A DNA stretch of 64,000 bases from Pseudomonas marginalis. Its GTDB lineage: Bacteria; Pseudomonadota; Gammaproteobacteria; Pseudomonadales; Pseudomonadaceae. This document shows, one piece after another, positions 1 to 7,885 of the stretch. Numbering within the stretch: position 1 is the stretch's first letter; each line of letters starts with the position of its first letter. The stretch lies in assembly GCF_024169655.1 (NCBI RefSeq), contig NZ_JALJWV010000001.1:5128001-5192000 (forward strand), read 5' to 3'. The notes under the pieces were generated by a model that saw only the letters and a program-made list of their open reading frames with translations, had not been told where the DNA came from and searched no databases. The translations under genes and the position numbers were made by a program.

Positions 1-759
1 CGATTCGGGCATGATCGAGTTGGTGGGGTTCTGGTGCGTGGCCACCGTCACCAGCAGCGTGGGCCGGTGCTCGATGCACGCGGCCCGCAGCGCAGCTGGC
101 ACCAGGCCGTGCTCATCGACCTGCACCCCTTGCAGGCGACGGCCTAGGCTGTGGGCCAGGGAGATGATCCCCGGATAGCAATATTCCTCACACAGAATCA
201 TATCGCCGACGCTGGACAGGCCGCCGATGGCCACGAGCAAGCCGTGTTGGGCACCGGCCGTCAACACGATCTGCTGGGCGTTTGCGTCCGGCAGGCTGCG
301 CTGCACCCACAACGCCCCGGCTTCCTTGTGCACGGAATGGCCGCCGTCGGTGACGTAATCCAAGATCGCCCCCAACTCGGGCGCCTGCGCCAACTCCTCG
401 ATCGCTCCTCGCAGCCAGTCGCTCATGCCGGCGTCGCAGGGCTTGATGATCGACAGGTCGATCTGCCCGGTATCTACCTTAGAGGCAATGCCGAGCCTGG
501 CCACCGGTGCCAAGACACCGCGGGACGGCAGCACGAATGTGCCCCGCCCCACTTCCCCGATCACCAGGCCGCGCTTGGCCGCCTCGTCGTAGGAGCGGCC
601 GATGGTGCCCGGCGTCACTTTCAACGCCTCAGCCAGCTCCTTGAGGGTAGGCAGGCGCTCGCCCGCGGCCAGGCGCCCGGAAGCGATGTCACGCGCCAGT
701 GCGTCGGCGATCATCAAGTAAACCGGCTGGCCATGGCCGCTGTATTCAGGAACCCACAT
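1..759 (-). CDS. MocR-type GntR regulator with aminotransferase-like domain (partial, 3' end outside window)
   Basis: The reverse strand is open from an ATG at 759 to the window edge (253 codons). Residues 10-75 form a GntR winged helix (IADALARDIASGRLAAGERL, then a helix-turn-helix TIGRSYDEAAKRGLV). From about residue 100 it reads as a fold-type I aminotransferase with the MocR features LTAGAQHGL and VATHQNPTN. MocR proteins bind PLP or an amino-acid adduct and control a neighbouring, often divergent, operon. The divergent dioxygenase/TauE/SDR operon is therefore the likely target. The C-terminus with the PLP lysine lies outside the window. Family assignment is firm; the ligand is unknown. 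Confidence 0.9.
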   Translation of the reverse strand, partial: MWVPEYSGHGQPVYLMIADALARDIASGRLAAGERLPTLKELAEALKVTPGTIGRSYDEAAKRGLVIGEVGRGTFVLPSRGVLAPVARLGIASKVDTGQIDLSIIKPCDAGMSDWLRGAIEELAQAPELGAILDYVTDGGHSVHKEAGALWVQRSLPDANAQQIVLTAGAQHGLLVAIGGLSSVGDMILCEEYCYPGIISLAHSLGRRLQGVQVDEHGLVPAALRAACIEHRPTLLVTVATHQNPTNSIMPES

Positions 760-1171
760 AGGAACGACACCAGAAACAACTGAAGCGCGAAATCCTAGCA
801 TGAAACTTTTCATAAGCGTAATTGCACAACAATCGACTCAATATAAGTCGATTACAAATATTACACCGATCAAATACACATCATTTATTTTCTACCTAAA
901 CACAAGGATTTAGCCGCCACCGTAAGGCAGCGCGACCGCGTTTTGCGCCAAGCATCTTCGCCGTGGCGCAGGAGGAGTGCAGTCGGGCAGCATCGACTGC
1001 GGACTTATCCGCACATAAAAATCAATAAAATCATTATGTTAGATCACAGAATAAAAATAATATCAATTTGAGCATCAAAAAATATTGATTCGATTGATTT
1101 CAAATAATTAGAATGATTACATCGATTCAATTTTTTGCCCACCCACATCAAAACATGGAACATCACCCGAA
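760..1171. promoter_or_regulatory. AT-rich divergent regulatory region
   Basis: This gap of about 410 bp between the MocR gene and the divergent operon is much richer in A/T than the flanking genes. It contains a perfect inverted repeat at 831-853 (arms AATCGACT / AGTCGATT, 7-nt spacer) and, nearer the operon (about 1083-1130), related GATTCGATTGATT and ATCGATTCAA words. No ORF is convincing. It presumably holds both promoters and the MocR operator. Confidence 0.6.
831..853. promoter_or_regulatory. candidate MocR/GntR operator (inverted repeat)
   Basis: Perfect 8-bp arms AATCGACT and AGTCGATT are separated by 7 nt, about 72 bp upstream of the MocR start codon in the divergent intergenic region. 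The position suits autoregulation or operon control. Binding is inferred only from symmetry and location. Confidence 0.4.
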
Positions 1172-2197
1172 ATGGAAAGCGCATACCTCAAGACCGCAGT
1201 CGACGCTGCCACCGCCCTGGAAATCCGACTGCCTTGGGTCATAGCCAGCGCCTGGCAAGCGGTGCTGAATCAGACCCCACTTGAGTTCGAACACAACCGG
1301 GACATCTACTTCCAGCTCAAGGAGCAGGCGCAGGACGTGCTGGGCACGACGCTGACCGAGCAGATCCGCTCCTTTGTCGACAACCCGCAGCTGACCGCGC
1401 TGATCATCCGCAACTGCCCTCGTGATCGAGACACACCGCCAACGCCCTACTCCGGGGTCTTGAGCCCGCGCAGCACACCCATCGCCTGCCTGGTCAGCCT
1501 ATCGATTCACAGTCTGCTAGGCATTAACCCGGTGGTATACGAAGGCGAAAATGACGGCCGCCTGTTCCGCCACGTGATCCCGTCGCGCAACGCTTCCAGC
1601 CAGAAAAGCTCCCACGGGTCGCGCCTGCGCTTCTCCTACCACGTCGACAACCCAGACCTCCCGCTATCTTCGGAAAACGTCGGCACGCTCTCCTGCTGCC
1701 CCGAATACCTGTCGTTCTTCGGCATGCGTTGCGACCCACGCATCAACACGACGCTGGTCAATGTCGATGAACTGGTGGCTGCACTGCCCGCCACCACGAT
1801 TAGTGAACTGACCGCGCCACAGTTCGTGATTCATCGCCCCGACTCCTTCACCAGCAACCGTCGCAAGACCGCCGAGCTACCCGTGCTGGTGCGCGGTCTG
1901 AGCGGCGAATGGCTGTGCCGCATGGACTGCGAAAACACCCACGCGATTAGCCTCAAAGGCGAGTGCGCGCTGAACACACTCAAAGCGCTGCTCGACTCTC
2001 GTCAGTTCGACGAGCCACACCTGCTGCTGCCCGGCGACTTCATGATCTTCAAGAACCAGCGCGTGCTGCACGCCCGCGACGGTTTCGAGCCGCAGAACGA
2101 CGGCGCTGATCGCTGGCTGATCCGTCTGTTCGCGGTCAACGACCTGACCCGTGTGCGCCACAGCCGCGCCGACCACCTTTATGAAGTCCTTTCCTGA
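1172..2197 (+). CDS. Fe(II)/2-oxoglutarate dioxygenase, clavaminate synthase/AsnO-like (TauD superfamily)
   Basis: This 341-residue protein has the facial triad of a non-heme iron oxygenase: H157-x-D159 (YHVDNPD) and distal H300 (RVLHARDGF). R318 in RWLIRLF is the probable 2-oxoglutarate-binding arginine. The tail RWLIRLFAVNDLTRVRHSR resembles the asparagine/arginine beta-hydroxylase branch (AsnO, VioC) more than TauD itself. Enzymes of this branch usually hydroxylate C3 of a free or carrier-bound amino acid. It is the first gene of a short operon with an exporter and a 3-hydroxy acid dehydrogenase and lies divergent to a MocR regulator. The substrate is not known; an amino acid or sulfonate is inferred from the neighbours. 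Confidence 0.8.
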   Translation: MESAYLKTAVDAATALEIRLPWVIASAWQAVLNQTPLEFEHNRDIYFQLKEQAQDVLGTTLTEQIRSFVDNPQLTALIIRNCPRDRDTPPTPYSGVLSPRSTPIACLVSLSIHSLLGINPVVYEGENDGRLFRHVIPSRNASSQKSSHGSRLRFSYHVDNPDLPLSSENVGTLSCCPEYLSFFGMRCDPRINTTLVNVDELVAALPATTISELTAPQFVIHRPDSFTSNRRKTAELPVLVRGLSGEWLCRMDCENTHAISLKGECALNTLKALLDSRQFDEPHLLLPGDFMIFKNQRVLHARDGFEPQNDGADRWLIRLFAVNDLTRVRHSRADHLYEVLS

Positions 2198-2225
2198 CCG
2201 CCACATTGACTAGACAGGTACCACC

Positions 2226-3011
2226 ATGGAATTACTCGGATCGTTCTGGGCCCAACACTGGATACTGGCCATCATGCTGCTGGGCGCAATCGCTTTTGTC
2301 GCCGGCTTCGTAGACAGCATCGCCGGGGGCGGCGGGCTGTTCCTGGTCCCCGGTTTCCTGCTGGTGGGGCTGCCGCCGCAGGTAGCGCTGGGCCAGGAAA
2401 AGCTGGTCAGCACCCTCGGCACTCTAGCCGCCATCCGCAACTTCTTCGCCAACAGCAAGATGGTGTGGAAAGTGGCGCTGGTGGGCGTGCCGTTCGCGCT
2501 GCTGGGCGCTTACATGGGCGCCCACCTGATCGTGTCGATTTCCCCGGAAACCGTGGGCAAGATCATCCTGGCGCTTATCCCTCTAGGCATCTTGATCTTT
2601 CTCACGCCCAAGGACCGGCCGGTACAAGAGCACACTCTCAGCAACCGCATGCTGTTCACCGTAGTGCCCCTGACCTGCTTGGTCATCGGCTTCTATGACG
2701 GCTTTTTCGGGCCGGGCACTGGCAGCATGTTCATCATCGCCTTCCACTACCTGCTGAAGATGGACCTGGTGTCCAGCTCGGCCAACTCCAAGAGCTTCAA
2801 CTTCGCCTCCAACATTGGCGCTCTGGTCGCCTTCGTTGTGGCCGGCAAGGTGGTGTACCTGCTGGCCCTGCCACTGGTGGCCTGCAACATCCTGGGCAAC
2901 CACATAGGCAGCGCCCTGGCCATCCGTAAAGGCAACGACGTTGTGCGCAAGGTGTTGGTGCTTTCGATGCTTTGCCTGTTCGCCAGCCTTGGCGTGAAGT
3001 ACCTGGCTTGA
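2226..3011 (+). CDS. TauE/SafE (TSUP) family membrane exporter
   Basis: A 261-residue, very hydrophobic protein with about 7-8 membrane segments. It has the glycine-rich motif DSIAGGGGLFLVPGFL near residue 30 and the internally repeated FYDGFFGPGTGS near residue 160, both typical of the TSUP (sulfite/sulfonate exporter) family. It starts 28 nt after the dioxygenase and ends 22 nt before the dehydrogenase, so it is operonic. The family exports sulfite, sulfonates or organic acids. Its presence suggests a sulfur-containing or acidic product of the pathway, but the substrate cannot be read from the sequence. Confidence 0.85.
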   Translation: MELLGSFWAQHWILAIMLLGAIAFVAGFVDSIAGGGGLFLVPGFLLVGLPPQVALGQEKLVSTLGTLAAIRNFFANSKMVWKVALVGVPFALLGAYMGAHLIVSISPETVGKIILALIPLGILIFLTPKDRPVQEHTLSNRMLFTVVPLTCLVIGFYDGFFGPGTGSMFIIAFHYLLKMDLVSSSANSKSFNFASNIGALVAFVVAGKVVYLLALPLVACNILGNHIGSALAIRKGNDVVRKVLVLSMLCLFASLGVKYLA

Positions 3012-3033
3012 TTCAACCCTCAAGGAGAACCTG

Positions 3034-3786
3034 ATGAAAACTGCATTTGTGACCGGCGCTTCGGCTGGCTTTGGCAAGGCCATCTGCCGCGCATTGATCG
3101 CTGACAATTACCGCGTAATCGGCGGCGCCCGCCGCGCAGACAAATTGGCGGAACTGGAGCGCGAACTGGGCGAGCACTTCATTGCCCTGACCCTGGACGT
3201 GACAGACGCCGCCTCGCTGGATGCGGCTTGCGAATCGATTCGCGACGCGTCGCTGCACATCGACCTGCTGGTGAACAACGCCGGCCTGGCACTGGGTATC
3301 GACCGCGCCCAGAGCGCCGATGCGAAGAACTGGGAGCGCATGATCGCCACGAACGTCACCGGCCTGGCCATGGTCACCCACAAGCTGCTGCCGGCCATGG
3401 TGGAAGCTAACAACGGGCTGATCATCAACATCGGCTCCATTGCCGGCACGTATCCTTACCCGGGCGGCAACGTATATGGCGCCAGCAAGGCCTTCGTTAA
3501 ACAGTTCAGCCTGAACCTGCGCGCAGACCTTGCGGGCACCAAGGTACGGGTCAGCAACATTGAGCCAGGGCTGTGCTCGGGCACGGAGTTTTCACTGGTA
3601 CGCCTGGCCGGTGACCAGGACGCAGTGAATGCCCTGTACCGCGACGTGGAGGCCATCCGCCCTGAGGATCTGGCCAACACGGTGGTGTGGATAGCAGGCC
3701 AGCCGCCGCACGTGAACATCAACTCGGTGGAAATCATGCCGGTAGCTCAGAGTTACGCTGCCCTGAACATCGCCCGCAACCTGTAG
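3034..3786 (+). CDS. ydfG: NADP-dependent 3-hydroxy acid / L-serine dehydrogenase (SDR family, YdfG-like)
   Basis: A classical short-chain dehydrogenase of 250 residues: cofactor motif TGASAGFG (7-14), basic residues after beta-2 (GARRADK) that suit NADP, NNAG (81-84), catalytic S135, Y148 and K152 (YGASK). Overall it looks like YdfG, which oxidises L-serine and other 3-hydroxy acids and reduces malonic semialdehyde. A good ribosome site (AAGGAG) lies 7 nt before the ATG. As third gene of the operon it could convert a beta-hydroxylated or aldehyde product of the dioxygenase. YdfG-like family is clear; the actual substrate is inferred. Confidence 0.82.
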   Translation: MKTAFVTGASAGFGKAICRALIADNYRVIGGARRADKLAELERELGEHFIALTLDVTDAASLDAACESIRDASLHIDLLVNNAGLALGIDRAQSADAKNWERMIATNVTGLAMVTHKLLPAMVEANNGLIINIGSIAGTYPYPGGNVYGASKAFVKQFSLNLRADLAGTKVRVSNIEPGLCSGTEFSLVRLAGDQDAVNALYRDVEAIRPEDLANTVVWIAGQPPHVNINSVEIMPVAQSYAALNIARNL

Positions 3787-3887
3787 CCCAGGCATGCAGG
3801 TGGCGGGTACCAGAGCAGGGATCTATGCCGGGCCAAGCGTTCCAGGCGTTGCTATAACGCGCAACTACCCATGAAGGAGTCTTATGA

Positions 3888-4060
3888 ATGCTGCGCGAGA
3901 ACGCCAATACCCTGCCCGCTTTCTGGTAGTCGCCCGTGAGTGCAGCTTTACTTAGGCCGCGGCTAGGATCGCCGCGGCTCAATCGGCGCTCAGCCATACC
4001 ATGCGCGCTGGCGAGCGCCTGATGCAGGCCATAGACCCTTACGTGAGAGCCATCGTCTGA
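3888..4060 (+). pseudogene. LysR-family regulator relic
   Basis: Behind an AAGGAG ribosome site, an ATG at 3888 reads MLRENANTLPAF, the usual N-terminus of one LysR subgroup. A 1-nt loss then shifts the frame to LVVARECSFT, an in-frame TAG follows, and the helix-turn-helix continues as AAARIAAAQSALSHTMRA. It jumps directly to GERLMQAIDPYVRAIV, so about 28 codons between the recognition helix and the AGERL motif are missing. Frameshift, stop and internal deletion together mean a dead remnant. It may once have regulated the operon before it. Confidence 0.75.
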
Positions 4061-4069
4061 CGATATTGC

Positions 4070-4873
4070 TTAGTTTTTCTTCTTGATCAGCTTGCTCACA
4101 TAGTATTTGAGGCTTAAACGATCTTTGGGTCGTGGCTTGTAATGGGTTTTGTTTCTTTGTGCGGGATCGACCGCCACCGTGGCTGCCGTGTAGTAATAAA
4201 GCGCTATAGACCTGCGCGTGATGTGCTGCGGAGTCGTCAAAGGCTCTGGGTGCCCGTGGTTGCTGTCTTTGTCTGTGTTGAAAATGACGCAGCGGTTATA
4301 AATCGGCAGGATTTTTTTAAGACAAGTCTTCATGTCGACATCCCAAAGCTCCAGGTTGCCACCGTATTCTTCTTGCCAGTCTTCGTTGAGATAAATAATG
4401 GCATTCAGTCTGCGTTCAATATTAAGCTTTTTGTTGAGCCTGAAGTCCGAGTGCACACCCAGGAAACCACCATTTTTTGTTTCATGCAGCCCGCCACCGA
4501 TAAAGTAGGGGTCGGGTATCAAACCTTCGATGCCCGTCAGCTTTTCAAGAAATTGCAACATGGGTGCCGAGTTAAAGGCGTTGAAAATCGTCTTCAGATA
4601 GGGGTCGCATTCGTTGGGGCTGATTTGCCGTTTGTGCTGACCTTTATAGCCACGCTCGTAGAGCATTTCGTTGTGGGTTGGCTCGACCGGGAAGTGCGCG
4701 CAGATACTCGCAATCAGGTCTTTCGGTAAAAAGTCATCGATAACGATGTGTGGAAATGGCGTGGCCTGGACATAGCCACTGGCTAGCGAGTGACCAAAAG
4801 TGCTGGCGGCGTTCTGGTCGAAATCAAGCTCCGGGGAGAGGGTGATGGGTAGTGTTTGCGTGATGGGTGTCAT
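4070..4873 (-). CDS. 2OG-Fe(II) oxygenase, prolyl-4-hydroxylase-like
   Basis: A 267-residue protein with the P4H-type pattern: PFPHIVIDDFLP near residue 38, GVHSDF (iron-binding H-x-D) near 140, YGGNLELWD near 168, and a distal H in a NHGHPEP segment followed by ITRRSIALYYYTA with the 2OG-binding arginine. A GGAG ribosome site lies 5 nt before the ATG. Such oxygenases are common in bacterial surface-glycan and flagellin-modification loci, but no substrate can be assigned. Base composition is clearly poorer in GC than the flagellar genes, as is that of the next gene, which suggests shared transfer. Confidence 0.75.
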   Translation of the reverse strand: MTPITQTLPITLSPELDFDQNAASTFGHSLASGYVQATPFPHIVIDDFLPKDLIASICAHFPVEPTHNEMLYERGYKGQHKRQISPNECDPYLKTIFNAFNSAPMLQFLEKLTGIEGLIPDPYFIGGGLHETKNGGFLGVHSDFRLNKKLNIERRLNAIIYLNEDWQEEYGGNLELWDVDMKTCLKKILPIYNRCVIFNTDKDSNHGHPEPLTTPQHITRRSIALYYYTAATVAVDPAQRNKTHYKPRPKDRLSLKYYVSKLIKKKN

Positions 4874-4933
4874 TACCGCTCCAATAACCTGAACATAAAG
4901 ACTTATGGATGACTTTTAGCAGTGTTGCCCACA

Positions 4934-5767
4934 CTATTTATTGCGTGTCGACGACGTTTGACCTTTGCTGTCGCCCTTGTTTAGGCGGTTCAGGATATTG
5001 TTGTACATCTTGGTTCGTCTATGCGTCGTTTCATAGCCTCCAGCTGCAGCTACAGTGCCGGACTGAATGTGATCGAGATAACTGAATATCTTACGCGGCG
5101 ACAAAAGCTCAACGCTATAACCAAACTCGGTCATGCGGTCCTGGAGGGTATAACCAGGCACTCGGTCATCTATCGAAAAATGCAAGCCGTGCTGCTTTAT
5201 TAGTTTGCAGTTCCATAACGTACAGAAGCTCTTCAGGTAAAATTCCCTGTACGGCTTTGGTTCTCTGGAACGTAGTCCAAGGGAAAGTTTCATACGCCTG
5301 AAGTGGTGTTTGAATAGTCGTGAGCTAAAGCGCCAAAGGGTTCTAATGGTGCCACGATTTAATTGTTCTACGCAACCAACGGCTACGAGCTTCGGGCTCT
5401 TCATGCATTTGTTCAGCATCATCGGAAACACATTTTTATCGAAAATAAACGTATCGGTGTGCAGCAGAAATACGTAGTCGGTATCAATACGTTCCAACGC
5501 CATGTCGAGTGCTTTGCCGTGCGCAATATGGCCCTGTTCTGGTTCGGAAGTGGTTCGCTCGATCAGGTTGATCCAGTCAAGCGTGCGCAAATACTCTGTG
5601 CTTTTATCAGCGGAATAGTTGTCAACCACCCATACTGGGACGCCGCTGCTACCCACATGCTGATGCAATAGCTCTAAGCATATTTTGGTTATTTCTGGTG
5701 TTTTATAGTTAACGATAACAATACTGAAATCTTTAGCTTTTTCAGTCAGCAAATCAGTGCTGCCCAT
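4934..5767 (-). CDS. glycosyltransferase family 2
   Basis: A 277-residue GT-A fold protein. It opens with FSIVIVNYKTPEITKICLE, has VVDNYSADKS as nucleotide-binding loop, and DTDYVFLLHTDTFIFDKN as the DxD-like metal site near residue 105. No membrane anchor is visible. It is on the same strand as, and 60 nt upstream of, the 2OG oxygenase; both are low in GC. It probably adds a sugar to a surface glycan or to flagellin, which is a guess from the flagellar cluster next to it. Confidence 0.78.
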   Translation of the reverse strand: MGSTDLLTEKAKDFSIVIVNYKTPEITKICLELLHQHVGSSGVPVWVVDNYSADKSTEYLRTLDWINLIERTTSEPEQGHIAHGKALDMALERIDTDYVFLLHTDTFIFDKNVFPMMLNKCMKSPKLVAVGCVEQLNRGTIRTLWRFSSRLFKHHFRRMKLSLGLRSREPKPYREFYLKSFCTLWNCKLIKQHGLHFSIDDRVPGYTLQDRMTEFGYSVELLSPRKIFSYLDHIQSGTVAAAGGYETTHRRTKMYNNILNRLNKGDSKGQTSSTRNK

Positions 5768-5971
5768 AGTTCAGATACTCAGTAATAGCGTGGCGATAGG
5801 CGCACGAAATAATCGCGCCTGTATCCAGTTGCTGTTTATTGTCTCATGCGCAAACTGTGCGCGGCCAGAAATCATAGTTTTATCACATCATTGACAGTCA
5901 ATGACTAATCATCGCTGACTCAGATCTAATGGAGAGTAGTAAATGCGGTTTTCATCGTATAAGGAGCGAGT

Positions 5972-6237
5972 CTATAGGTAAACCTCGTTGAAATATTTCG
6001 CCACATTAAAAGACTCAATAGTTAACGATTCTTGAATGGTGGTGAACCGGGTCTCCGTCAGGCATTCCGGCACGCACTCCTCGTTGCGAAACGTAGCCAG
6101 GGGAAACCCACTTCGCCCTTGACCCAGGCGCAGCGTTTGGGTGTTACGAGGGTGTTGTAGCCATCGTCGAGTCGGCCCAGATGTCGATACCTGGATCAGG
6201 CAGATGGACGCGTTGCAGCCGATCGCCTAACGGTTCG
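5972..6237 (-). pseudogene. decayed unidentified gene downstream of flgN
   Basis: No intact gene lies between the glycosyltransferase and flgN. Reverse-strand reading shows coding-like text in two frames: EPLGDRLQRVHLPDPGIDIW from about 6235, then after a shift RLDDGYNTLVTPKRCAWVKG, running on through GFPLATFRNEECVPECL to FNVAKYFNEVYL and a TAG at 5972-5974. The second frame is open for about 74 codons but lacks a plausible start. I do not recognise the family; it does not look like the PilZ protein FlgZ that often follows flgN. The rest of the gap (5768-5971) shows nothing. Confidence 0.4.
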
Positions 6238-6669
6238 TCAACCTAGGTCCCGCTGCGTCCGCCCATCCGGCCCATACAACTGGTTACCGCCAATACGATT
6301 AAGAAACCCAACAATCCGCTGGTTACACGCCATCCGCTGCCTCAGCGCCTCACCATTGGCAATATTGACCTCCCGCGCCCGCCGCGCCAGCGCCTGCACT
6401 TCCCGCCAAGCCGCCAGGCAATCAGCATCCTGCGCCGCCCTCTGCGCCCCCTGCCGCCCTGCCCCATAGCCGAGCTTCAACTGCGCCCCAGACCGAATCG
6501 CTTCCAACTGCTCCAGCTTCTGCAACGCCGCCTGCTTGCACGCGGTCAGTTCCTGCAGTTTTTCACCGTCGACCTTGGCCTGGGCCAATGCACGCCGTTC
6601 CAGTTCCAGCCAGTCGACCAGTTCGACAATCGCCTGCTGCTGCAACGCCAAGTGTTTAGCCAGACTCAT
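6238..6669 (-). CDS. flgN: FlgN-like export chaperone for hook-associated proteins
   Basis: A 143-residue, mostly helical and charged protein starting MSLAKHLALQQQAIVEL. Its position directly behind flgM and its coiled-coil character (repeated leucines and glutamines, ELTACKQAALQKLEQLEAIR) fit FlgN, the cytoplasmic chaperone for FlgK and FlgL. The ATG at 6669 is preferred over an upstream TTG (6693) because an AGCAGG ribosome site precedes it. It is 27 nt from the flgM stop and so probably co-transcribed. Confidence 0.75.
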   Translation of the reverse strand: MSLAKHLALQQQAIVELVDWLELERRALAQAKVDGEKLQELTACKQAALQKLEQLEAIRSGAQLKLGYGAGRQGAQRAAQDADCLAAWREVQALARRAREVNIANGEALRQRMACNQRIVGFLNRIGGNQLYGPDGRTQRDLG

Positions 6670-6696
6670 AGGCACCTGCTGCTCATCGACCAACGC

Positions 6697-6975
6697 TCAT
6701 GGGAGGGTTTCGCGCACGCTTGCGGCCAGGCCGTCGAAGATCGAATCCGCGCTGACTTGGTAGGTGCCACTGTCGATGGCCTGGCGCAGCGCCGCGACCT
6801 TCTCCATGTCCACGTCCGCCGACGTCGCGACCTGCGAGCTGGCGTTGCTGCTGGAGACTTGCACACCGTCGTCGAGGGTGGCTTCGAGGGGTTGCACTTC
6901 AACGCGTTGATTACCGCCTGCTTTGCTGTCAGCGGGCGCCAGGGTGTTGGTCAGGTTTGCACTTATGATTTTCAC
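6697..6975 (-). CDS. flgM: anti-sigma-28 factor FlgM
   Basis: A short protein (92 residues from a GTG at 6975). The C-terminal half, DVDMEKVAALRQAIDSGTYQ then ADSIFDGLAASV, is the FlgM signature that binds FliA. FlgM holds FliA inactive until it is exported through the finished hook. The reading frame extends upstream to a TTG at 7008, but a sigma-28 promoter at 7009-7036 would start transcription near 7002, so the GTG with GAAG ahead of it is preferred. It lies between flgA and flgN. Confidence 0.85.
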   Translation of the reverse strand: MKIISANLTNTLAPADSKAGGNQRVEVQPLEATLDDGVQVSSSNASSQVATSADVDMEKVAALRQAIDSGTYQVSADSIFDGLAASVRETLP

Positions 6976-7008
6976 GTTAGAGGCTTCAATTGGCTGTGGT
7001 TGGGTCAA

Positions 7009-7036
7009 CTATCGGCAATCGCGACGGCAAACTTTG
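7009..7036 (-). promoter_or_regulatory. sigma-28 (FliA) promoter of flgM
   Basis: Reading the minus strand: CAAAGTTT, 12 nt, GCCGATAG (CAAA and GCCGATAG are 16 nt apart). It matches the FliA consensus closely and lies just upstream of flgM. Start of transcription is expected near 7002. Confidence 0.75.
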
Positions 7037-7063
7037 ACCGGTAATCGGGTTTCGCTGAAAAAT

Positions 7064-7723
7064 TCAGTAACGCAGCAGCAATTCATTCTGGCCTACCACC
7101 TGGGCGTTGAGCATTTTGCCGTCGTTGCCCACGACCCTTACGGTACTGCCCAGGCCGCCGTTATCCAGTGCCTTGCCTTCGCGGCTGATGCTGAAGCCAG
7201 CGCCCTGGGCCTGCAGAACCACGCGGGCGTTCCGCTCGACCAGCCAACGCTCGCGCACGTGATTCACGGTGATCACCATGCCCCGGCTTAGGTTGCGGCT
7301 GGCCTGGCGGCCGATGATCTGCGAAGGCTCGAACACGCTGCCTTTGGGCAGGCGCTCCAGCGGGCCGCGCTTGAGTTCCAGCATCGGCGCCTTGATCACC
7401 TCACCCGCGGCAATCCGCTGACGGCTGACCACATAGTCGCCGACCACGCGCACGCTGACTTGCAGGTAACCCGCGACCTCGTCCAGGCAGCGCACGCCCA
7501 CGGCCACCCGACCGAGCACGCTTTGCTCCGGGCGCACCAGGTACGGCCGCGGGTGGGCGCAGGCCGCGATGCGCGCCGCCGGCTGGCCGATGTCCACGGC
7601 AACCATTTGGGCGCGCGCGGGCAAGCGTGGCGCAATCACCTCGCGCACCTGGTCCTGCAGGCCATCCGCCTGGGCCAGGGTGCAGCACAACAGGCCCATC
7701 AAGCCCCACATCCGTCTTGTCAT
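7064..7723 (-). CDS. flgA: flagellar P-ring assembly chaperone FlgA
   Basis: A 219-residue protein with an N-terminal signal peptide (MWGLMGLLCCTLAQADG). The SAF-type C-terminal domain is visible as YVVSRQRIAAGEVIKAPMLE, then GRQASRNLSRGMVIT and a terminal beta repeat ending NELLLRY. FlgA works in the periplasm to help FlgI polymerise into the P-ring. The gene is divergent from flgB, leaving 162 bp for both promoters, and is followed by flgM and flgN. Confidence 0.9.
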   Translation of the reverse strand: MTRRMWGLMGLLCCTLAQADGLQDQVREVIAPRLPARAQMVAVDIGQPAARIAACAHPRPYLVRPEQSVLGRVAVGVRCLDEVAGYLQVSVRVVGDYVVSRQRIAAGEVIKAPMLELKRGPLERLPKGSVFEPSQIIGRQASRNLSRGMVITVNHVRERWLVERNARVVLQAQGAGFSISREGKALDNGGLGSTVRVVGNDGKMLNAQVVGQNELLLRY

Positions 7724-7885
7724 CGATCCCGCCCTCCGCGCTACCCAGCGCAGAATTCTAGTCGTCCCGCCGACGAGGCAAGGCCTGAATTGGTCGTCAA
7801 ATAGCCGCCTGTTTCGGCCTTTGCCTAGCCGGCCTTGGGACTAACCTGCGAGCCGTTCATTTATTTGATGCACAGGTCCGCAACC

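Noticed and set aside
151..783. A 210-codon plus-strand ORF at the window start
   Set aside because: The opposite strand encodes a clear MocR protein; the plus-strand text is its shadow.
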